From assembly GCA_025062105.1 (NCBI GenBank), contig JANXAQ010000112.1, forward strand, positions 1 to 46,164: 46,164 nt of DNA, read 5' to 3'. How positions within the stretch are numbered: the first letter of the stretch is position 1; each line of letters begins with the position of its first letter. A program made the position numbers and the translations under genes. Positions 1 through 9,021 of this stretch are shown in pieces. Origin of the DNA: Thermoguttaceae bacterium (GTDB taxonomy: Bacteria; Planctomycetota; Planctomycetia; Pirellulales; Thermoguttaceae). The notes beneath the pieces were generated by a model. That model searched no databases. It was given only the letters and a program-made list of their open reading frames with translations, and had not been told where the DNA came from.

Positions 1-35
1 ATAAAAATATCCCCTTTGAATTATGCAGAGGTTCC
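1..35 (+). repeat. Family B repeat, right-end fragment (B0)
   Basis: The window opens inside the right end of a family B element: TATAAAAATATCC followed by AATTATGCAGAGGTTCC. The rest lies outside the window. The same end recurs near 9205, 17500 and 28849, and in reverse at 13346, 31090 and 33608. Confidence 0.7.
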
Positions 36-39
36 AATA

Positions 40-211
40 AAACGAAACCTTTGATTTCGGATTAGCTTCTCTCCAACCTAACATATACGGATGGCAGCAT
101 TGCTAGCAGCCACCAGATACGAATTGGTCGGCTGGCACTACCGAGCCCTAGAGAATCAAAACCGTATATAGTTCACTATATGTTCATGGTTTTCCAAAAG
201 TTCCGAAACTA
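40..211 (-). repeat. Family B repeat, reverse copy (B1)
   Basis: This is a diverged, inverted family B copy. It keeps the GCATTGCTAGCAG core near 98 and the GTTCACTATATGTTCA block near 170, and ends with AAAGTTCC. The left end is truncated. Confidence 0.55.
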
Positions 212-227
212 AAGGGACCTCCACCCA

Positions 228-395
228 ATAGGTTGAACATGAAGTGAACTTTATGGATTCGGCAGGGTTCTCTCCTGCCATTTAAATACCTACTATAGGG
301 AGGGCGTTAGCAATGCTAGAAACCCAATATATGGGGTCAGACGCAGAGGAAACCAAAATGAAAAATATTTCCCTCTAATTATCCAGAGGTTTCTC
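228..395 (+). repeat. Family B repeat, forward copy (B2)
   Basis: A forward family B copy with TGAACATGAAGTGAACTT at the left, GTTAGCAATGCTAG near 307, and CCAGAGGTTTCTCC at the right end. The second hairpin is GGCAGG (261-266) with CCTGCC (274-279). This stem sequence differs from other copies but still pairs. Confidence 0.6.
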
Positions 396-525
396 CTAAG
401 TTATTTTGCTGCCTGGAGCTCCGATGAACTTCCCTTTTGTTCATGTAATTTCCTGAATCCAATCATTCCAGAGAGTTAGAACTTTCTCCTTTCGCTACAA
501 GGCCCAAAATGGCACACGTCGAGCA
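393..525 (+). repeat. Family A repeat, degenerate (A1)
   Basis: A degenerate family A copy: CTCCTAAGTTATTTTG at the left, TTTTGTTCATGTAATTTCCTG in the middle, and CAAAATGGCACACGTCGAGC at the right. Its left end is merged with the B2 right end. Confidence 0.55.
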
Positions 526-578
526 AACCAACTCTGCCATTCCTCGCGCCCGAAGGTGCCAGTGGTACGCTGGACACA

Positions 579-1001
579 TTAGCTCTGTTGGCCAGCCATG
601 CTCAGAGCCGGTTCGGTCTCTCGCAGTTTTAGGTCGATGGCTTTAATGTGCCGAACCAGCCAATCTGACATGAGCCTATAGATTTCCATGGTTACCGTTG
701 TACCGGTTTTCTGCTCAGCAAACTGGGTTTTCAGTTGCTCTAATCGTTCCAGCAGTTGTCGATGGGCCAGCTTGTTAGCCTCAGCCACTGGACATTTGCG
801 ATCTGCCATCAGGCGTTCTTCCTCAGCAAAATGTTTTTTCGTATAACTATCGAGGAATTGGATCAACTTAGCTACTTCCTCTCGGCCTTTCCCTTGGAGC
901 ATGGCCTCATGGAGGCTATTGATCTGCCGAAATAGTTCCTGATGCTGGCCATCGACTAAAAGCACTCCTGTCCGAAGCGAATCATCCCATACGATCGGCA
1001 T
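579..1001 (-). CDS. Bacteriohemerythrin (O2-binding hemerythrin-domain protein)
   Basis: A 140-residue single-domain hemerythrin-like protein of the usual length for bacterial hemerythrins, which bind O2 at a non-haem di-iron site and act in oxygen sensing, storage or delivery. The N-terminus MPIVWDDSL is typical. Visible ligands are H20, H57 and E61 in HFAEEE, H80, and H118/D123 in HIKAID. The family normally has a fifth pair written H-x3-H; here the first member is Asn (N76-x3-H80), so one iron ligand appears to be missing. I chose the ATG at 1001; a GTG at 1019 would add six residues. There is no signal peptide, so it is probably cytoplasmic. It stands alone, with repeats on both sides. 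The family assignment is firm, but whether it binds two irons is uncertain. Confidence 0.85.
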   Translation of the reverse strand: MPIVWDDSLRTGVLLVDGQHQELFRQINSLHEAMLQGKGREEVAKLIQFLDSYTKKHFAEEERLMADRKCPVAEANKLAHRQLLERLEQLKTQFAEQKTGTTVTMEIYRLMSDWLVRHIKAIDLKLRETEPALSMAGQQS

Positions 1002-1023
1002 TTTGAGGGACCTTTCCACTAAA

Positions 1024-1178
1024 AAGCTGTCCTAAAAAACATCTTCTGTGATAAAAGGAGGTTGCCTTCCTCAATTCCTCAGAATCCCAAAATCCCCGTT
1101 TTTAAGGGGTGTAGAGGATAGGATCCGGTCGGCTAAAACCCATGGGAAACCAGCCAAATCCCCATTTTAAGTCAGCAG
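1024..1178 (-). repeat. Family C repeat, reverse copy (C1)
   Basis: An inverted family C copy: AGCTGTCCTAAAAAACATC at the left, GGAGGTTGCCTTCCTCAATTC, CCCCGTTTTTAAGGGG, then GGTCGGCTAAAACCCATGGG to CCCATTTTAAGTCAGC. It matches the reverse complement of the copies at 7653 and 21620. Confidence 0.6.
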
Positions 1179-1179
1179 C

Positions 1180-1483
1180 TAAAATACCAGACACCCCCAG
1201 GAGTTCGTTCCTTCAAGAAAAGATAGCTTATACTCTAGGAACCCAATGGGAGATTAGCGAAAAATCAGCACCCCCCTTTTACAGGGGGCGTTTGCCTAGG
1301 TGGGCCTTCTCCTGGAGAAGAAGGGCTCTAAGTGCCGAGGAATATTGGAGTTAGGAATTGTATAAACAATCAGAAGTTTCGTCCGACTATGGGAAACAAA
1401 AGCAATCAATAAAAATGTCAGAAGCCAAACGCACCGGGGAGAATGGAAAGTCCCGTTGCCAGGAACTGCTGGTGGCGAGGCCG
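1180..1483. other. Intergenic, hairpin near 1271-1288
   Basis: No gene is visible. CCCCCTTTTACAGGGGG at 1272-1288 can form a GC-rich hairpin, and on the minus strand it is followed after a short gap by a run of T. It could terminate transcription from the hydrolase gene, but it lies about 200 bases past its stop and the T run is weak. Confidence 0.3.
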
Positions 1484-4018
1484 TTAGTGGGTGGGTTTTG
1501 GCCAGTTGAGCCAGCGGTGCAGGAATTCGAAGGTGCCTACACCGTGGATGGTATGCGGGCCGACGAACCATTCGATCTGGGTGCGTTCGGGTAGGTGCAA
1601 GCGTGCAGCGTACAGGTGGCGGACCTTAGCGTATTCGTAGGCCACGGTTTCATCGGGGGCCACTACGTCAAAATGGCCTCGTTCGACCATAAACGGCCGG
1701 GGGGCAATCAGGGCGGCCATTTCCGCATAGTTAAACGTACTGCCCAGGTCGAACTCAAATATCTCATATTCGCCTGTCCATACATAGCTATATGGCGAAC
1801 GGGTCGAAGCGTTTTTCCATACCCACTCGTTGAAATCGGCCGAACAAATCGATAGGCAGTAATCGGTCAAGATGGCCGGTACGCGCATGGCTGTCTTGCC
1901 CCCGTAGCTTAGGCCGTAAAAGCCGATGCGGCTTCCATCGACAAATGGCAGGCTTTTAAGCCAGTTAAGGATCTGTTGGTGCTGCGGTGTAATAATGGAA
2001 AACAGTGTTTTTTTGATTGGGTTGGCCTTTCGCTGGAGGGTACGGAATCGGTCTTGGCCCAGGTAGAGGTTTTGGGGGGCGAAGACGACAAAGCCTCGTT
2101 CGGCCAAGGCATTCGCAAAAGCTTTATAGGCTGCATATCCTTCTTTGCCGAGCAGATGTTGGGGTCGGCCTTCCAGCCCATGTTGGCAGACAACAACCGG
2201 CCGTCGCTGGCCCGGCTTAATGTCTTTGGGCACCAGCAGCAGCCCATATGCGATCACATCCGTCCAAACATCCAGCACTACCTCATAGCCGATCCAGCTT
2301 GAGGTTTGATAGGCTTTCCGGGTCCGGGGATTGGGCGGCAGAAGCGGATCGTCGAACCGGCCGATTACCTCCTCGTAGAAAAACCGGCGATACTCTGCGG
2401 CGGATCTTTCATATGCTTCTAGGGAGGAGAAATCCAGTTTCGCCATGAACTTTTGCCGGACATAGGGACTTTCGGCCAAAAGGTGTTGATTATGTCGGTC
2501 GAGCTGCTGGATTTGCCGAGCCAGCCGGCCGTCCGTATCAAAACCGGATACCAGTCTCTTGGGCGGTTGAGCCTGAGGAGGTAATTGTGTGCCAGGCTGC
2601 AGGGCCTGCAAGAAGGCTTCCAAGGCAGCGGCGGATCCATACGGGCCGCTGCCTCTGCCGCTTTCGACCAATTGGAAAGTGGGTTTCGGCTGGAGGGGTT
2701 CGATGAGCTTTAATGTGCGATGCCATTCTTGCCGCACCGTCTCTATGGAGGGGGTGGTGAGCCGGCCGGGTGCGCCGCCTTGGCTAGGCAGTTGCACTTC
2801 GGGGGCTTTGGCCGCTTCAATGATCACCGCGCGGGGAGCCACCATGGCTGCCAGCTCCGCATCGCCAAACTGTTCCAGAAGGCCGAAGACATTTCGGTCG
2901 ATCGGCTCCTGCCAGACAGTGCGCCGGTCGGTAAAATAGCCGCTTACACACACCGCATCGATTCGGGTGTCCAGTGCCGCCGCATACAAGGCTAACAGCC
3001 CCCCTTCGCCCCAGCCGATTAGGCCGACTTTCCGCTGGGCAGGCCCAGGCTCCTTTAGCAGAGCATCCACAGCGGCCAGCACCTTTTGTACCTCGTAGCC
3101 GATCAGGTGTCGGCCCAGTTCATAAGCTGACCGGTACAAATATTCCCTATGTGTCAATAGGGCTCCCCGTCGGCCTTCTACGCCGCGGTGGCTCATTTGT
3201 CGGCTGATCAAGGTGGGCACTACCACCCGACAGCCGCTTTCGGCCAATCGGCGGGCATATTGACATTCAGCCACTACACCGTCCAGCAGACCCACCAATT
3301 GTTCCGGCACCAGGTCCCCATCCGGAATGGCCACTACATCGGCTACCGGCTGTCGGCCCTCCGGCACTACTAACAAGCCCTCTCCCCATACATCCCCGAA
3401 AGCAGGCCAGCGCACCGCCAGCACTTGGTAACCGGGCCCCTGGCCAACCAGAGCGGATCGCTGCGTGGTGGCGACAAGTTCAAATCCGTCCACCTTCGCC
3501 CGCTCATCTCGAACACCCAAAATATGGGCCAGACGCTGCCGATTCGGCTCCAACGATTTCTCATACGCCTCCGGCGAGCTATAATCTCGGCGCCAAAAAG
3601 TTTCTCGTTTTTCCGCCGCCTGGTCGATTTTGCGGAGTAAAAATCGGTCAATGCCGTCGATCATCGTAAAAGCAATATCACCTTCCAGCTCTAGCGGCTG
3701 GGTGCCTTCTAAAGGCGTCCGGTCCTGGACAGGTTGGGGTTCTTCCGATGCCAGCCGGGGTTCTTGAGCCGTCAACGGTACTTTCGGAACAGCCGGTTGT
3801 GGTTTGGCAGCGGCTGATTCTGGTTTGGCAGCAAGATGTTTTTCGGAGATGCCGGTGGTGGGTTCGGCACCATAAATCCCTGAGCGGTGGTGGGTAGATT
3901 GGAGCAGGTCCAACAGTTCCAGCCCGGCACCCAGGCAACTTGCGATCATCAACGCCCCAACTGCCCCTAGGAACCTTTGCCCCCGAGTTTTGTTCCCACT
4001 AGAGTGCACTTTTACCAT
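1484..4018 (-). CDS. Tandem alpha/beta-hydrolase (acetyl-xylan-esterase/dienelactone-hydrolase type), N-terminal copy degenerate
   Basis: A secreted or membrane-anchored protein of 844 residues. A hydrophobic segment near residues 18-35 acts as signal or anchor, and a Pro/Glu/Ala-rich linker follows to about 110. Two alpha/beta-hydrolase halves then follow, each opening with a similar LD-[FY]SS-xEAYE block. The C-terminal half (about 500-844) has an intact nucleophile elbow GLSYGG (Ser704) with likely partners Asp784 (GHFDVV) and His825 (HTIHG). The N-terminal half has GWGEGG at 335-340, where the Ser is Gly, and its acid region is also lost, so it is probably inactive. The start at 4018 has a strong AGGAGG seven bases upstream; a start at 4051 would be longer. 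It lies about 250 bases downstream of the PEBP gene on the same strand. The substrate is unknown; carbohydrate esters are a reasonable guess. Confidence 0.75.
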   Translation of the reverse strand: MVKVHSSGNKTRGQRFLGAVGALMIASCLGAGLELLDLLQSTHHRSGIYGAEPTTGISEKHLAAKPESAAAKPQPAVPKVPLTAQEPRLASEEPQPVQDRTPLEGTQPLELEGDIAFTMIDGIDRFLLRKIDQAAEKRETFWRRDYSSPEAYEKSLEPNRQRLAHILGVRDERAKVDGFELVATTQRSALVGQGPGYQVLAVRWPAFGDVWGEGLLVVPEGRQPVADVVAIPDGDLVPEQLVGLLDGVVAECQYARRLAESGCRVVVPTLISRQMSHRGVEGRRGALLTHREYLYRSAYELGRHLIGYEVQKVLAAVDALLKEPGPAQRKVGLIGWGEGGLLALYAAALDTRIDAVCVSGYFTDRRTVWQEPIDRNVFGLLEQFGDAELAAMVAPRAVIIEAAKAPEVQLPSQGGAPGRLTTPSIETVRQEWHRTLKLIEPLQPKPTFQLVESGRGSGPYGSAAALEAFLQALQPGTQLPPQAQPPKRLVSGFDTDGRLARQIQQLDRHNQHLLAESPYVRQKFMAKLDFSSLEAYERSAAEYRRFFYEEVIGRFDDPLLPPNPRTRKAYQTSSWIGYEVVLDVWTDVIAYGLLLVPKDIKPGQRRPVVVCQHGLEGRPQHLLGKEGYAAYKAFANALAERGFVVFAPQNLYLGQDRFRTLQRKANPIKKTLFSIITPQHQQILNWLKSLPFVDGSRIGFYGLSYGGKTAMRVPAILTDYCLSICSADFNEWVWKNASTRSPYSYVWTGEYEIFEFDLGSTFNYAEMAALIAPRPFMVERGHFDVVAPDETVAYEYAKVRHLYAARLHLPERTQIEWFVGPHTIHGVGTFEFLHRWLNWPKPTH

Positions 4019-4272
4019 GGAAAGCCTCCTATTGACCGGAAAATCCAACAATTATTCCCAGACGGCTCCAGATCAAAAGCCACTCTTTTTTGATAGGGAA
4101 GATGAGGAAACGAAGCAGCTATTTGCGTGGGAGGTGCCCATGAAGAGTAACGAAATCCACTGGGCAGCGACGTTTTCTTGCCGCCGTTGGTGTTAGGTTT
4201 GGCATTGAATAGGTGCCTCTCAGGAAGGGCACGGGATCTGCCGGGCTGTAGAAATGCCCGGCCTCCGTGTTA

Positions 4273-4962
4273 CTACTGGCGTTGGTAGGTGCCCATCAGG
4301 ACGGCTTCGGCTAGGATATGGCCTTTGATCTGTTCGAGCAATTGGTGTTTGGTCAGGCCAGGTGTAGTAGGACCTGGTTTGGCTAGCGCATAAAGGCGAA
4401 AGAAATACCGATGCGGTTTGCCAGGCGGCGGCATCGGGCCTCGATAGCCGATATTTTCCCCTTCTGGCCAAGAGTTCCGCCCCTGCAAGACGCCAGGAGG
4501 TTCCAGGGGCTTTTCCACTTTAGCCAGTCCCTCCGGCAACCCGCGTACATCGCTGCTGATGCCGTAGATGACCCAATGGACCCAGGGCTCAGGGGCCGGC
4601 TGATCTGGGCTGGGGGCGTCCGGATCGTCGCAGATCAAAGCAAACTCTTTGGTTCCTTCCGGTACGCCATCCCAGCTCAAAGGCGGAGAAAGGTCTTCGC
4701 CCTCCCCGGTGTATTTGCGAGGAATGGGCTTGCCGTAGTCGAACGCCCGGCTGGTGAGAATGAACTTGGGTTTGTCGGTCTGCTTTGCCTGAGAAGAACC
4801 ACCGGGTTGGACAGATGAGGAAGGAACATCGGCTGATTGCTTGGCGGGAGAACCGGCTGGGTGTTTGGTCTGGTTGCCGCCGCAACCTAGAAGGAAAACC
4901 AGCTCCAAGCAAAACAGTGCCGTTATTGCCTTCCTGCCTCCCTCCCAATACGGTGCTTGCAT
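4273..4962 (-). CDS. YbhB/YbcL family (PEBP/Raf-kinase-inhibitor-like) lipoprotein
   Basis: A 229-residue protein of the phosphatidylethanolamine-binding superfamily, bacterial YbhB/YbcL branch. Residues 1-27 form a signal peptide ending in the lipobox LLGC, so it is predicted to be a lipoprotein. A Ser/Gln/Lys-rich linker runs to about residue 65. The PEBP core follows with YGKPIPRKYTGEGEDLSPPL, the CDDPDAP ligand-pocket motif, WVHWVIYGI and HRYFFRLYAL, all typical. The cellular role of this family is unclear; members bind small anionic ligands. The ATG at 4962 has AAAGGAG eight bases upstream. It follows rtcB by 97 bases on the same strand, so co-transcription is likely. A GC-rich hairpin (CCGGGC/GCCCGG, 4239-4260) lies just past the stop without a clear T run. 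Confidence 0.88.
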   Translation of the reverse strand: MQAPYWEGGRKAITALFCLELVFLLGCGGNQTKHPAGSPAKQSADVPSSSVQPGGSSQAKQTDKPKFILTSRAFDYGKPIPRKYTGEGEDLSPPLSWDGVPEGTKEFALICDDPDAPSPDQPAPEPWVHWVIYGISSDVRGLPEGLAKVEKPLEPPGVLQGRNSWPEGENIGYRGPMPPPGKPHRYFFRLYALAKPGPTTPGLTKHQLLEQIKGHILAEAVLMGTYQRQ

Positions 4963-5059
4963 CCTCGGGACTCCTTTTGCAAAAGTAGGGCGTAGGCGTC
5001 GCCTCCGCCGGGAATTCGGCCTGGGCAGAACCCTGTGCCTCCGTGATGGTGGAACGGTC

Positions 5060-6523
5060 TTATCCTTTGACTACGCCGATGGGGCGGAGACGGGCCACTT
5101 TCTTAGCCAAACCGGCCTTATCGACCACATCGACGACCAGGCTAACATCTTTATAGGCATCGGGATGTTCCTCGGCCAAACCTTTCCAGTTACGGCACTT
5201 CGCCACGATGCCTTTGGCGGCTAGTTCTTGATCGATTTTTCGACCGCGAGCGTGTTGGATGGCGGCATGACGGCTCAAGACCCGGCCTGCCCCATGGCAA
5301 GTAGAACCAAACGTCTCTTCCATGCTCTTGGGCTGCCCGACTAAGATCCAACTGGATCGGCCCATATCGCCTGGAATGATTACTGGTTGGCCGATCTTTT
5401 GGTATCGCTCCGGTACATCCGGATGGCCTGCCGGGAAGGAACGGGTGGCACCTTTGCGGTGGACGCAAACCTCCTTGATTTTATCACCTACCCGATGTTT
5501 TTCCATCTTAGCGATATTGTGGGCCACGTCGTAAATGAGATTCATTTGGAGGCTTTCCCACGGCTGGCCGAAGAACTCGGCAAAAGCTTCTCGAGTTTGC
5601 CACATTAGCAGCTGCCGATTAGCCCAAGCGTAGTTGGCCGCTGCACGCATGGCAGCTAAATATTTCTGTCCTTCTGGACTGCGGACCGGAGCACAGACCA
5701 ACTGCCGATCCGGAAGCGAAATGCCGTATTTAGCCGGGGCTTGCCGAAGCTCTTTGATTGCATCGTCGCAGACCTGATAGCCCAGGCCCCGGGAACCAGA
5801 GTGAATCATCACACACACAGTGCCTTCCTCCAGGCCCATGGTGCGAGCTGCTTCCGGATCAAAAATTTCTTCAACCACTTGGACTTCCAAAAAATGGTTT
5901 CCCGACCCGAGGGTACCGCACTGGTCTTGGCCGCGCTGTTTAGCCCGAGGGCTGACAGCATCTGGATCGGCCCCGTCCATGCGGCCGCGTTCTTCGGTGT
6001 GTTCGATGTCGGCTTCGGTAGCGAAGCCTTCCGAAAGGAGGTATTGAGCCCCATCTTCCAGGAGGCGGTTGAGTTTTTTATCGGCATAGTGATAGGGGCC
6101 TTCTTCGCCTACGCCGGCTGGGATTCTTTGGAACAATAGATTCATAAGATTATCAATTTTAGGAAGGACATCTTCCTTTTTGAGATTGGTGCGGACTATG
6201 CGGACACCGCAGTTGATGTCGTAGCCTACTCCACCGGGGGAAACAACTCCCCCCTCTTCTGGGTCAGTGGCCGCCACCCCACCAATGCAAAATCCATACC
6301 CCCAATGGATGTCCGGCATAGCCAGACTCGCCACCTGGATGCCAGGTAAAAAAGCGACATTGGCAACCTGCTCCGGCGCCTGATCGGCCCGAATCTGCTC
6401 CACAAGCCGATCATCCGCATAAATCCGGCCTTCGACTCGCATACCCGATTTATAATTGACCGGAATCCGCCAAAGGTATTCATTGACCTGTTCCAACGGG
6501 CCTTCATAGCGTTCCGAAGCCAT
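5060..6523 (-). CDS. rtcB: RtcB 3'-phosphate/5'-OH RNA ligase
   Basis: RNA-splicing ligase RtcB joins RNA 2',3'-cyclic phosphate or 3'-phosphate ends to 5'-hydroxyl ends, using GTP and Mn2+, in tRNA splicing or RNA repair. The 487-residue length is normal. Visible family motifs are GVGYDINCGVR with the metal-binding Cys, GSGNHFLEVQ, HSGSRGLG, YDVAHNIAKME, HRKGATRSFPAGH, and CHGAGRVLSR, which carries the His that is guanylylated in known RtcB. I start at ATG 6523 because GGAAAGGAG lies just upstream and the MASERYEG start fits the family; an in-frame start at 6583 has no such site. It is preceded on the same strand by the gene for its activator archease. Confidence 0.96.
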   Translation of the reverse strand: MASERYEGPLEQVNEYLWRIPVNYKSGMRVEGRIYADDRLVEQIRADQAPEQVANVAFLPGIQVASLAMPDIHWGYGFCIGGVAATDPEEGGVVSPGGVGYDINCGVRIVRTNLKKEDVLPKIDNLMNLLFQRIPAGVGEEGPYHYADKKLNRLLEDGAQYLLSEGFATEADIEHTEERGRMDGADPDAVSPRAKQRGQDQCGTLGSGNHFLEVQVVEEIFDPEAARTMGLEEGTVCVMIHSGSRGLGYQVCDDAIKELRQAPAKYGISLPDRQLVCAPVRSPEGQKYLAAMRAAANYAWANRQLLMWQTREAFAEFFGQPWESLQMNLIYDVAHNIAKMEKHRVGDKIKEVCVHRKGATRSFPAGHPDVPERYQKIGQPVIIPGDMGRSSWILVGQPKSMEETFGSTCHGAGRVLSRHAAIQHARGRKIDQELAAKGIVAKCRNWKGLAEEHPDAYKDVSLVVDVVDKAGLAKKVARLRPIGVVKG

Positions 6524-6788
6524 CGGTTTGCTCCTTTCCCTACCAAGAAAATGCTCCGCATAAACACCCCCTTGACAGGCCAATTCGGAGAACCATCCGG
6601 CTTCCGCTGCCCCTTTGAGAATTGGGATGTCGGTGCGCCGGCCTTCCTGACGAATGGCCAGTAGCCGGAAAGTTCCAAATTGGAGAACCCTCCCTAAGGG
6701 GGATAGTATGCCAAACGTAGTGTTTCAGGTTTCTGGCCTTTGGCCGGGCACCAAAGAGCCCCGCCAAATAGCCTTTTTTATTATACGT

Positions 6789-7271
6789 CTAGAGGTCCAG
6801 GATCACCTCGGCTAGCCAACCGGTAGGTTGTTTTTCGAGACGCAACCCATGGTAGGTAACTGCTTTGACTTCGGGGCCGGGCTGATAGCGGGCTGGATCG
6901 AGCATATCCCCCCAGATAGTGGCCTCTAATACCTCCTGGGGAAGCTGGATGGTCGGCCCCCGCATCCTCCCCATGGCTTCCGGCGGCCCACCCACAGGCA
7001 GATTTTGATGATCGAACCGGACCTCAAACCGCCGACCTACCAGCTTCTGCAGAGCAAATAGCACCAAAAGTTCGCTTAACCAATCATGCAGCAGGTCTTC
7101 CCAATTGGAAGCCTCCAAACGGACGCTCTTTTGCAAGACCGGCCTGACCTGCTCCCAATTGACTACCAAGACGGAACTGAGGGCCTCAGCGGCTTCCTCA
7201 AAAAGCCGTTCCAACGTCTCAGCCTGAATCCGAAGACCTAAATCCGCTGTATGATCAAAAGTTTCATACAT
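6789..7271 (-). CDS. Archease (RtcB activator)
   Basis: A 160-residue archease that promotes RtcB guanylylation and multiple turnover. The N-terminal YETFDHTADLGLRIQAETL is the family signature and carries a metal-ligand Asp. The C-terminal KAVTYHGLRL and the terminal Asp in the final ILDL fit the conserved site. It lies upstream of rtcB on the same strand with a 265-base gap, an arrangement often seen. The gap is longer than in a tight operon and could hold its own promoter. No obvious Shine-Dalgarno sequence decides the start; ATG 7271 matches the family N-terminus. Confidence 0.93.
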   Translation of the reverse strand: MYETFDHTADLGLRIQAETLERLFEEAAEALSSVLVVNWEQVRPVLQKSVRLEASNWEDLLHDWLSELLVLFALQKLVGRRFEVRFDHQNLPVGGPPEAMGRMRGPTIQLPQEVLEATIWGDMLDPARYQPGPEVKAVTYHGLRLEKQPTGWLAEVILDL

Positions 7272-7387
7272 CGGCTAGTCCCCGAAAAACCACGGTGAGT
7301 TCCCTCATTTTCCCTAACTGCGCTTGTTTTCGGGAGTTGGGAGGCACGTTTTCTTTATTCCTCCAATCTCCTGCTGATTACAAAGAA

Positions 7388-7652
7388 TTAGCTCAGCTTT
7401 TGCCAATTTTCCTAACTTGTTTTCTAATCAGGAGTTACGGCGGCTCCCTTTTTGTTCCCACAATGTCCTAACTCCAGGAATTCTAAGCTCGACTTTTCCC
7501 ATTTTCCTTAACTTGTTTTTTTCCAGAGGTTACGACAAACCCTCCTTTTGTTTGCACAATTTCCTAAGTCCAATGATTCCAGGGAGTTAGGATTTTCCCA
7601 TTTCTGCAGAAGACCTTCTGCAGAAGACCAAAATTGGCAAAAGTCGAGTTAA
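7388..7652 (+). repeat. Family A repeats: one partial and one full copy (A2)
   Basis: A partial copy (7388-7483) runs directly into a full copy (7484-7652). The full copy starts TAAGCTCGACTTTTCCC and ends CAAAAGTCGAGTTAA, with the usual interior (GGTTACG, TTTTGTTTGCACAATTTCC, GGGAGTTAGG). The stretch before 7388 looks like a further worn copy. Confidence 0.75.
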
Positions 7653-7810
7653 GAGGCTTTCCTGAAATTGGGATTTGGGGGGGCTCCCATGGGGTTTGGC
7701 AAACGGGCTCCTATACTCCACACCCCTTAAAAACAGGGATTTTGGGGATTCTGAGGAATTGAGGAAGGAAACCTCCTTCCATTATGGAAAATGTTTTTTA
7801 GGCCAGCCAC
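7653..7810 (+). repeat. Family C repeat (C2), 158 bp, between two A copies
   Basis: It begins GAGGCTTTCCTGAAATTGGG and ends TTTAGGCCAGCCAC. The interior has GGGTTTGGCAAACGGGCTCC and CCCCTTAAAAACAGGG. It is flanked by TAA on both sides (7650-7652 and 7811-7813). It has the same length and layout as the copy at 21620-21777. Confidence 0.7.
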
Positions 7811-8080
7811 TAAGTCCGACTTTTGCCATTTTCCCTAAGCCCTTTTGCTTCCTGTAGTTACAGCGAAACATCTTTTTGTTCACCCAATTTCTTCAGTTCA
7901 ATAGCTGCGTGGTGTTAAAGCACCTTCTTTTGGGCACAAAAGCGAAAATGGCAAGAGTCTAGCTAAGAAGTTAGGGATTTCTCCGCCACAAGAGGCCAAA
8001 AATGGCAAAAGTCGAACTTAAAAGGTGATTCTTATTGGCAGGAGGCTAAAAATGACAAAACCGCAGCTAGGCAAAGGATG
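7811..8080 (+). repeat. Family A repeat plus two extra right-end fragments (A3)
   Basis: A full but diverged copy spans 7811 to about 7966. Two further right ends follow (GCCAAAAATGGCAAAAGTCGAA near 7995-8018 and GGCTAAAAATGACAAAACC near 8044-8062), as if deletions had removed the rest. The whole 845-base gap between archease and the glycosylase gene is repeat-derived. Confidence 0.65.
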
Positions 8081-8116
8081 GAGCAAAGGAGTAGTCCGCT
8101 CGCAAGCCGAGACAGC

Positions 8117-8962
8117 TTACTCCCCGATGCGTTTGCCTGGTTTGGGCACCGAGGTTTTAGGCACCGGTAAGCCCATGATGGCCATGAGTAATTGGAGGTC
8201 TTCCCAGGTTTGGCGTTTGGCCGAGGGTGTGCGCAGCAGATACGCCGGATGATAAGTACAGACTACTGGAATGCCCTGGTAAGAGTGGACTTTGCCGCGC
8301 AGTCGGCTGATCGGTTCGGTAGTGCCCAACAGATTCTGGGCAGCGCAAGCGCCCAGGCAACAGATGAACTTTGGTTGGATGATGGCCAATTGTTTCTCCA
8401 GGAAGGGCCGACAATTTTGGGCCTCTTCGGGCAGGGGCGTGCGGTTGCCGGGTGGTCGGCAGCGCACAATGTTCATAATATATACGTCGGAGCGTCGTAG
8501 CCCCATACCCTTTTCGATCATATCGGTAAGCAGTTGACCGGCGGCTCCGACAAATGGTTGGCCAAGCCGATCTTCATCTGCTCCCGGCGCCTCGCCGATA
8601 AAGACCAATTGGGCATACGGGTTGCCGGAGCCGAAGACCGTCTGCGTGCGGTTTCGCACCAGTTCTGGGCAGCGTCGGCAGCGGGCCACCTGGGCAGCCA
8701 ACCGCGCCAAAGCCGCCGCTCGATCCTCCTGGAAAGTAGAAGATCTCTGCTCGGTTTTTCGGAAAACCGACCGGCCCGAATCGCTCGGCTGAACAGCATC
8801 CTGCCCACCACCAGGAGACATTTCCAGCTGGCTTTCCGAGGAACTCTGACCTGCTGATTGAAGCCGGAGTTTCGGCAAATGGGTTAGTCCGGCCCGTTGC
8901 CAGCTCTCCAATTGCTGCCGGAGCATCCGAAGCAATTCACCAGAAGCTTCTTGGGGGGACAT
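8117..8962 (-). CDS. Family 4 uracil-DNA glycosylase (4Fe-4S)
   Basis: A 281-residue protein that removes uracil from DNA in base-excision repair. The N-terminal 85 residues are polar and look disordered. The catalytic domain has the iron-sulfur Cys pair CRRC (95, 98) and a second Cys pair in [11 protein letters not shown] plus EAQNC. It also has GEAPGADED (motif A), [12 protein letters not shown], and HPAYLLR (motif B). The four-Cys pattern and GEAPG place it in family 4, which is frequent in thermophiles and widespread in planctomycetes. I start at ATG 8962 because AAAGGA lies seven bases upstream; ATG 8998 would add 12 residues. A family B repeat lies about 60 bases upstream of the start. 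Confidence 0.92.
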   Translation of the reverse strand: MSPQEASGELLRMLRQQLESWQRAGLTHLPKLRLQSAGQSSSESQLEMSPGGGQDAVQPSDSGRSVFRKTEQRSSTFQEDRAAALARLAAQVARCRRCPELVRNRTQTVFGSGNPYAQLVFIGEAPGADEDRLGQPFVGAAGQLLTDMIEKGMGLRRSDVYIMNIVRCRPPGNRTPLPEEAQNCRPFLEKQLAIIQPKFICCLGACAAQNLLGTTEPISRLRGKVHSYQGIPVVCTYHPAYLLRTPSAKRQTWEDLQLLMAIMGLPVPKTSVPKPGKRIGE

Positions 8963-9021
8963 TAGGTTATCCTTTCTACCAGACTGCATATTCGTCATGG
9001 GATTGTATCTCAGGACCGCCG

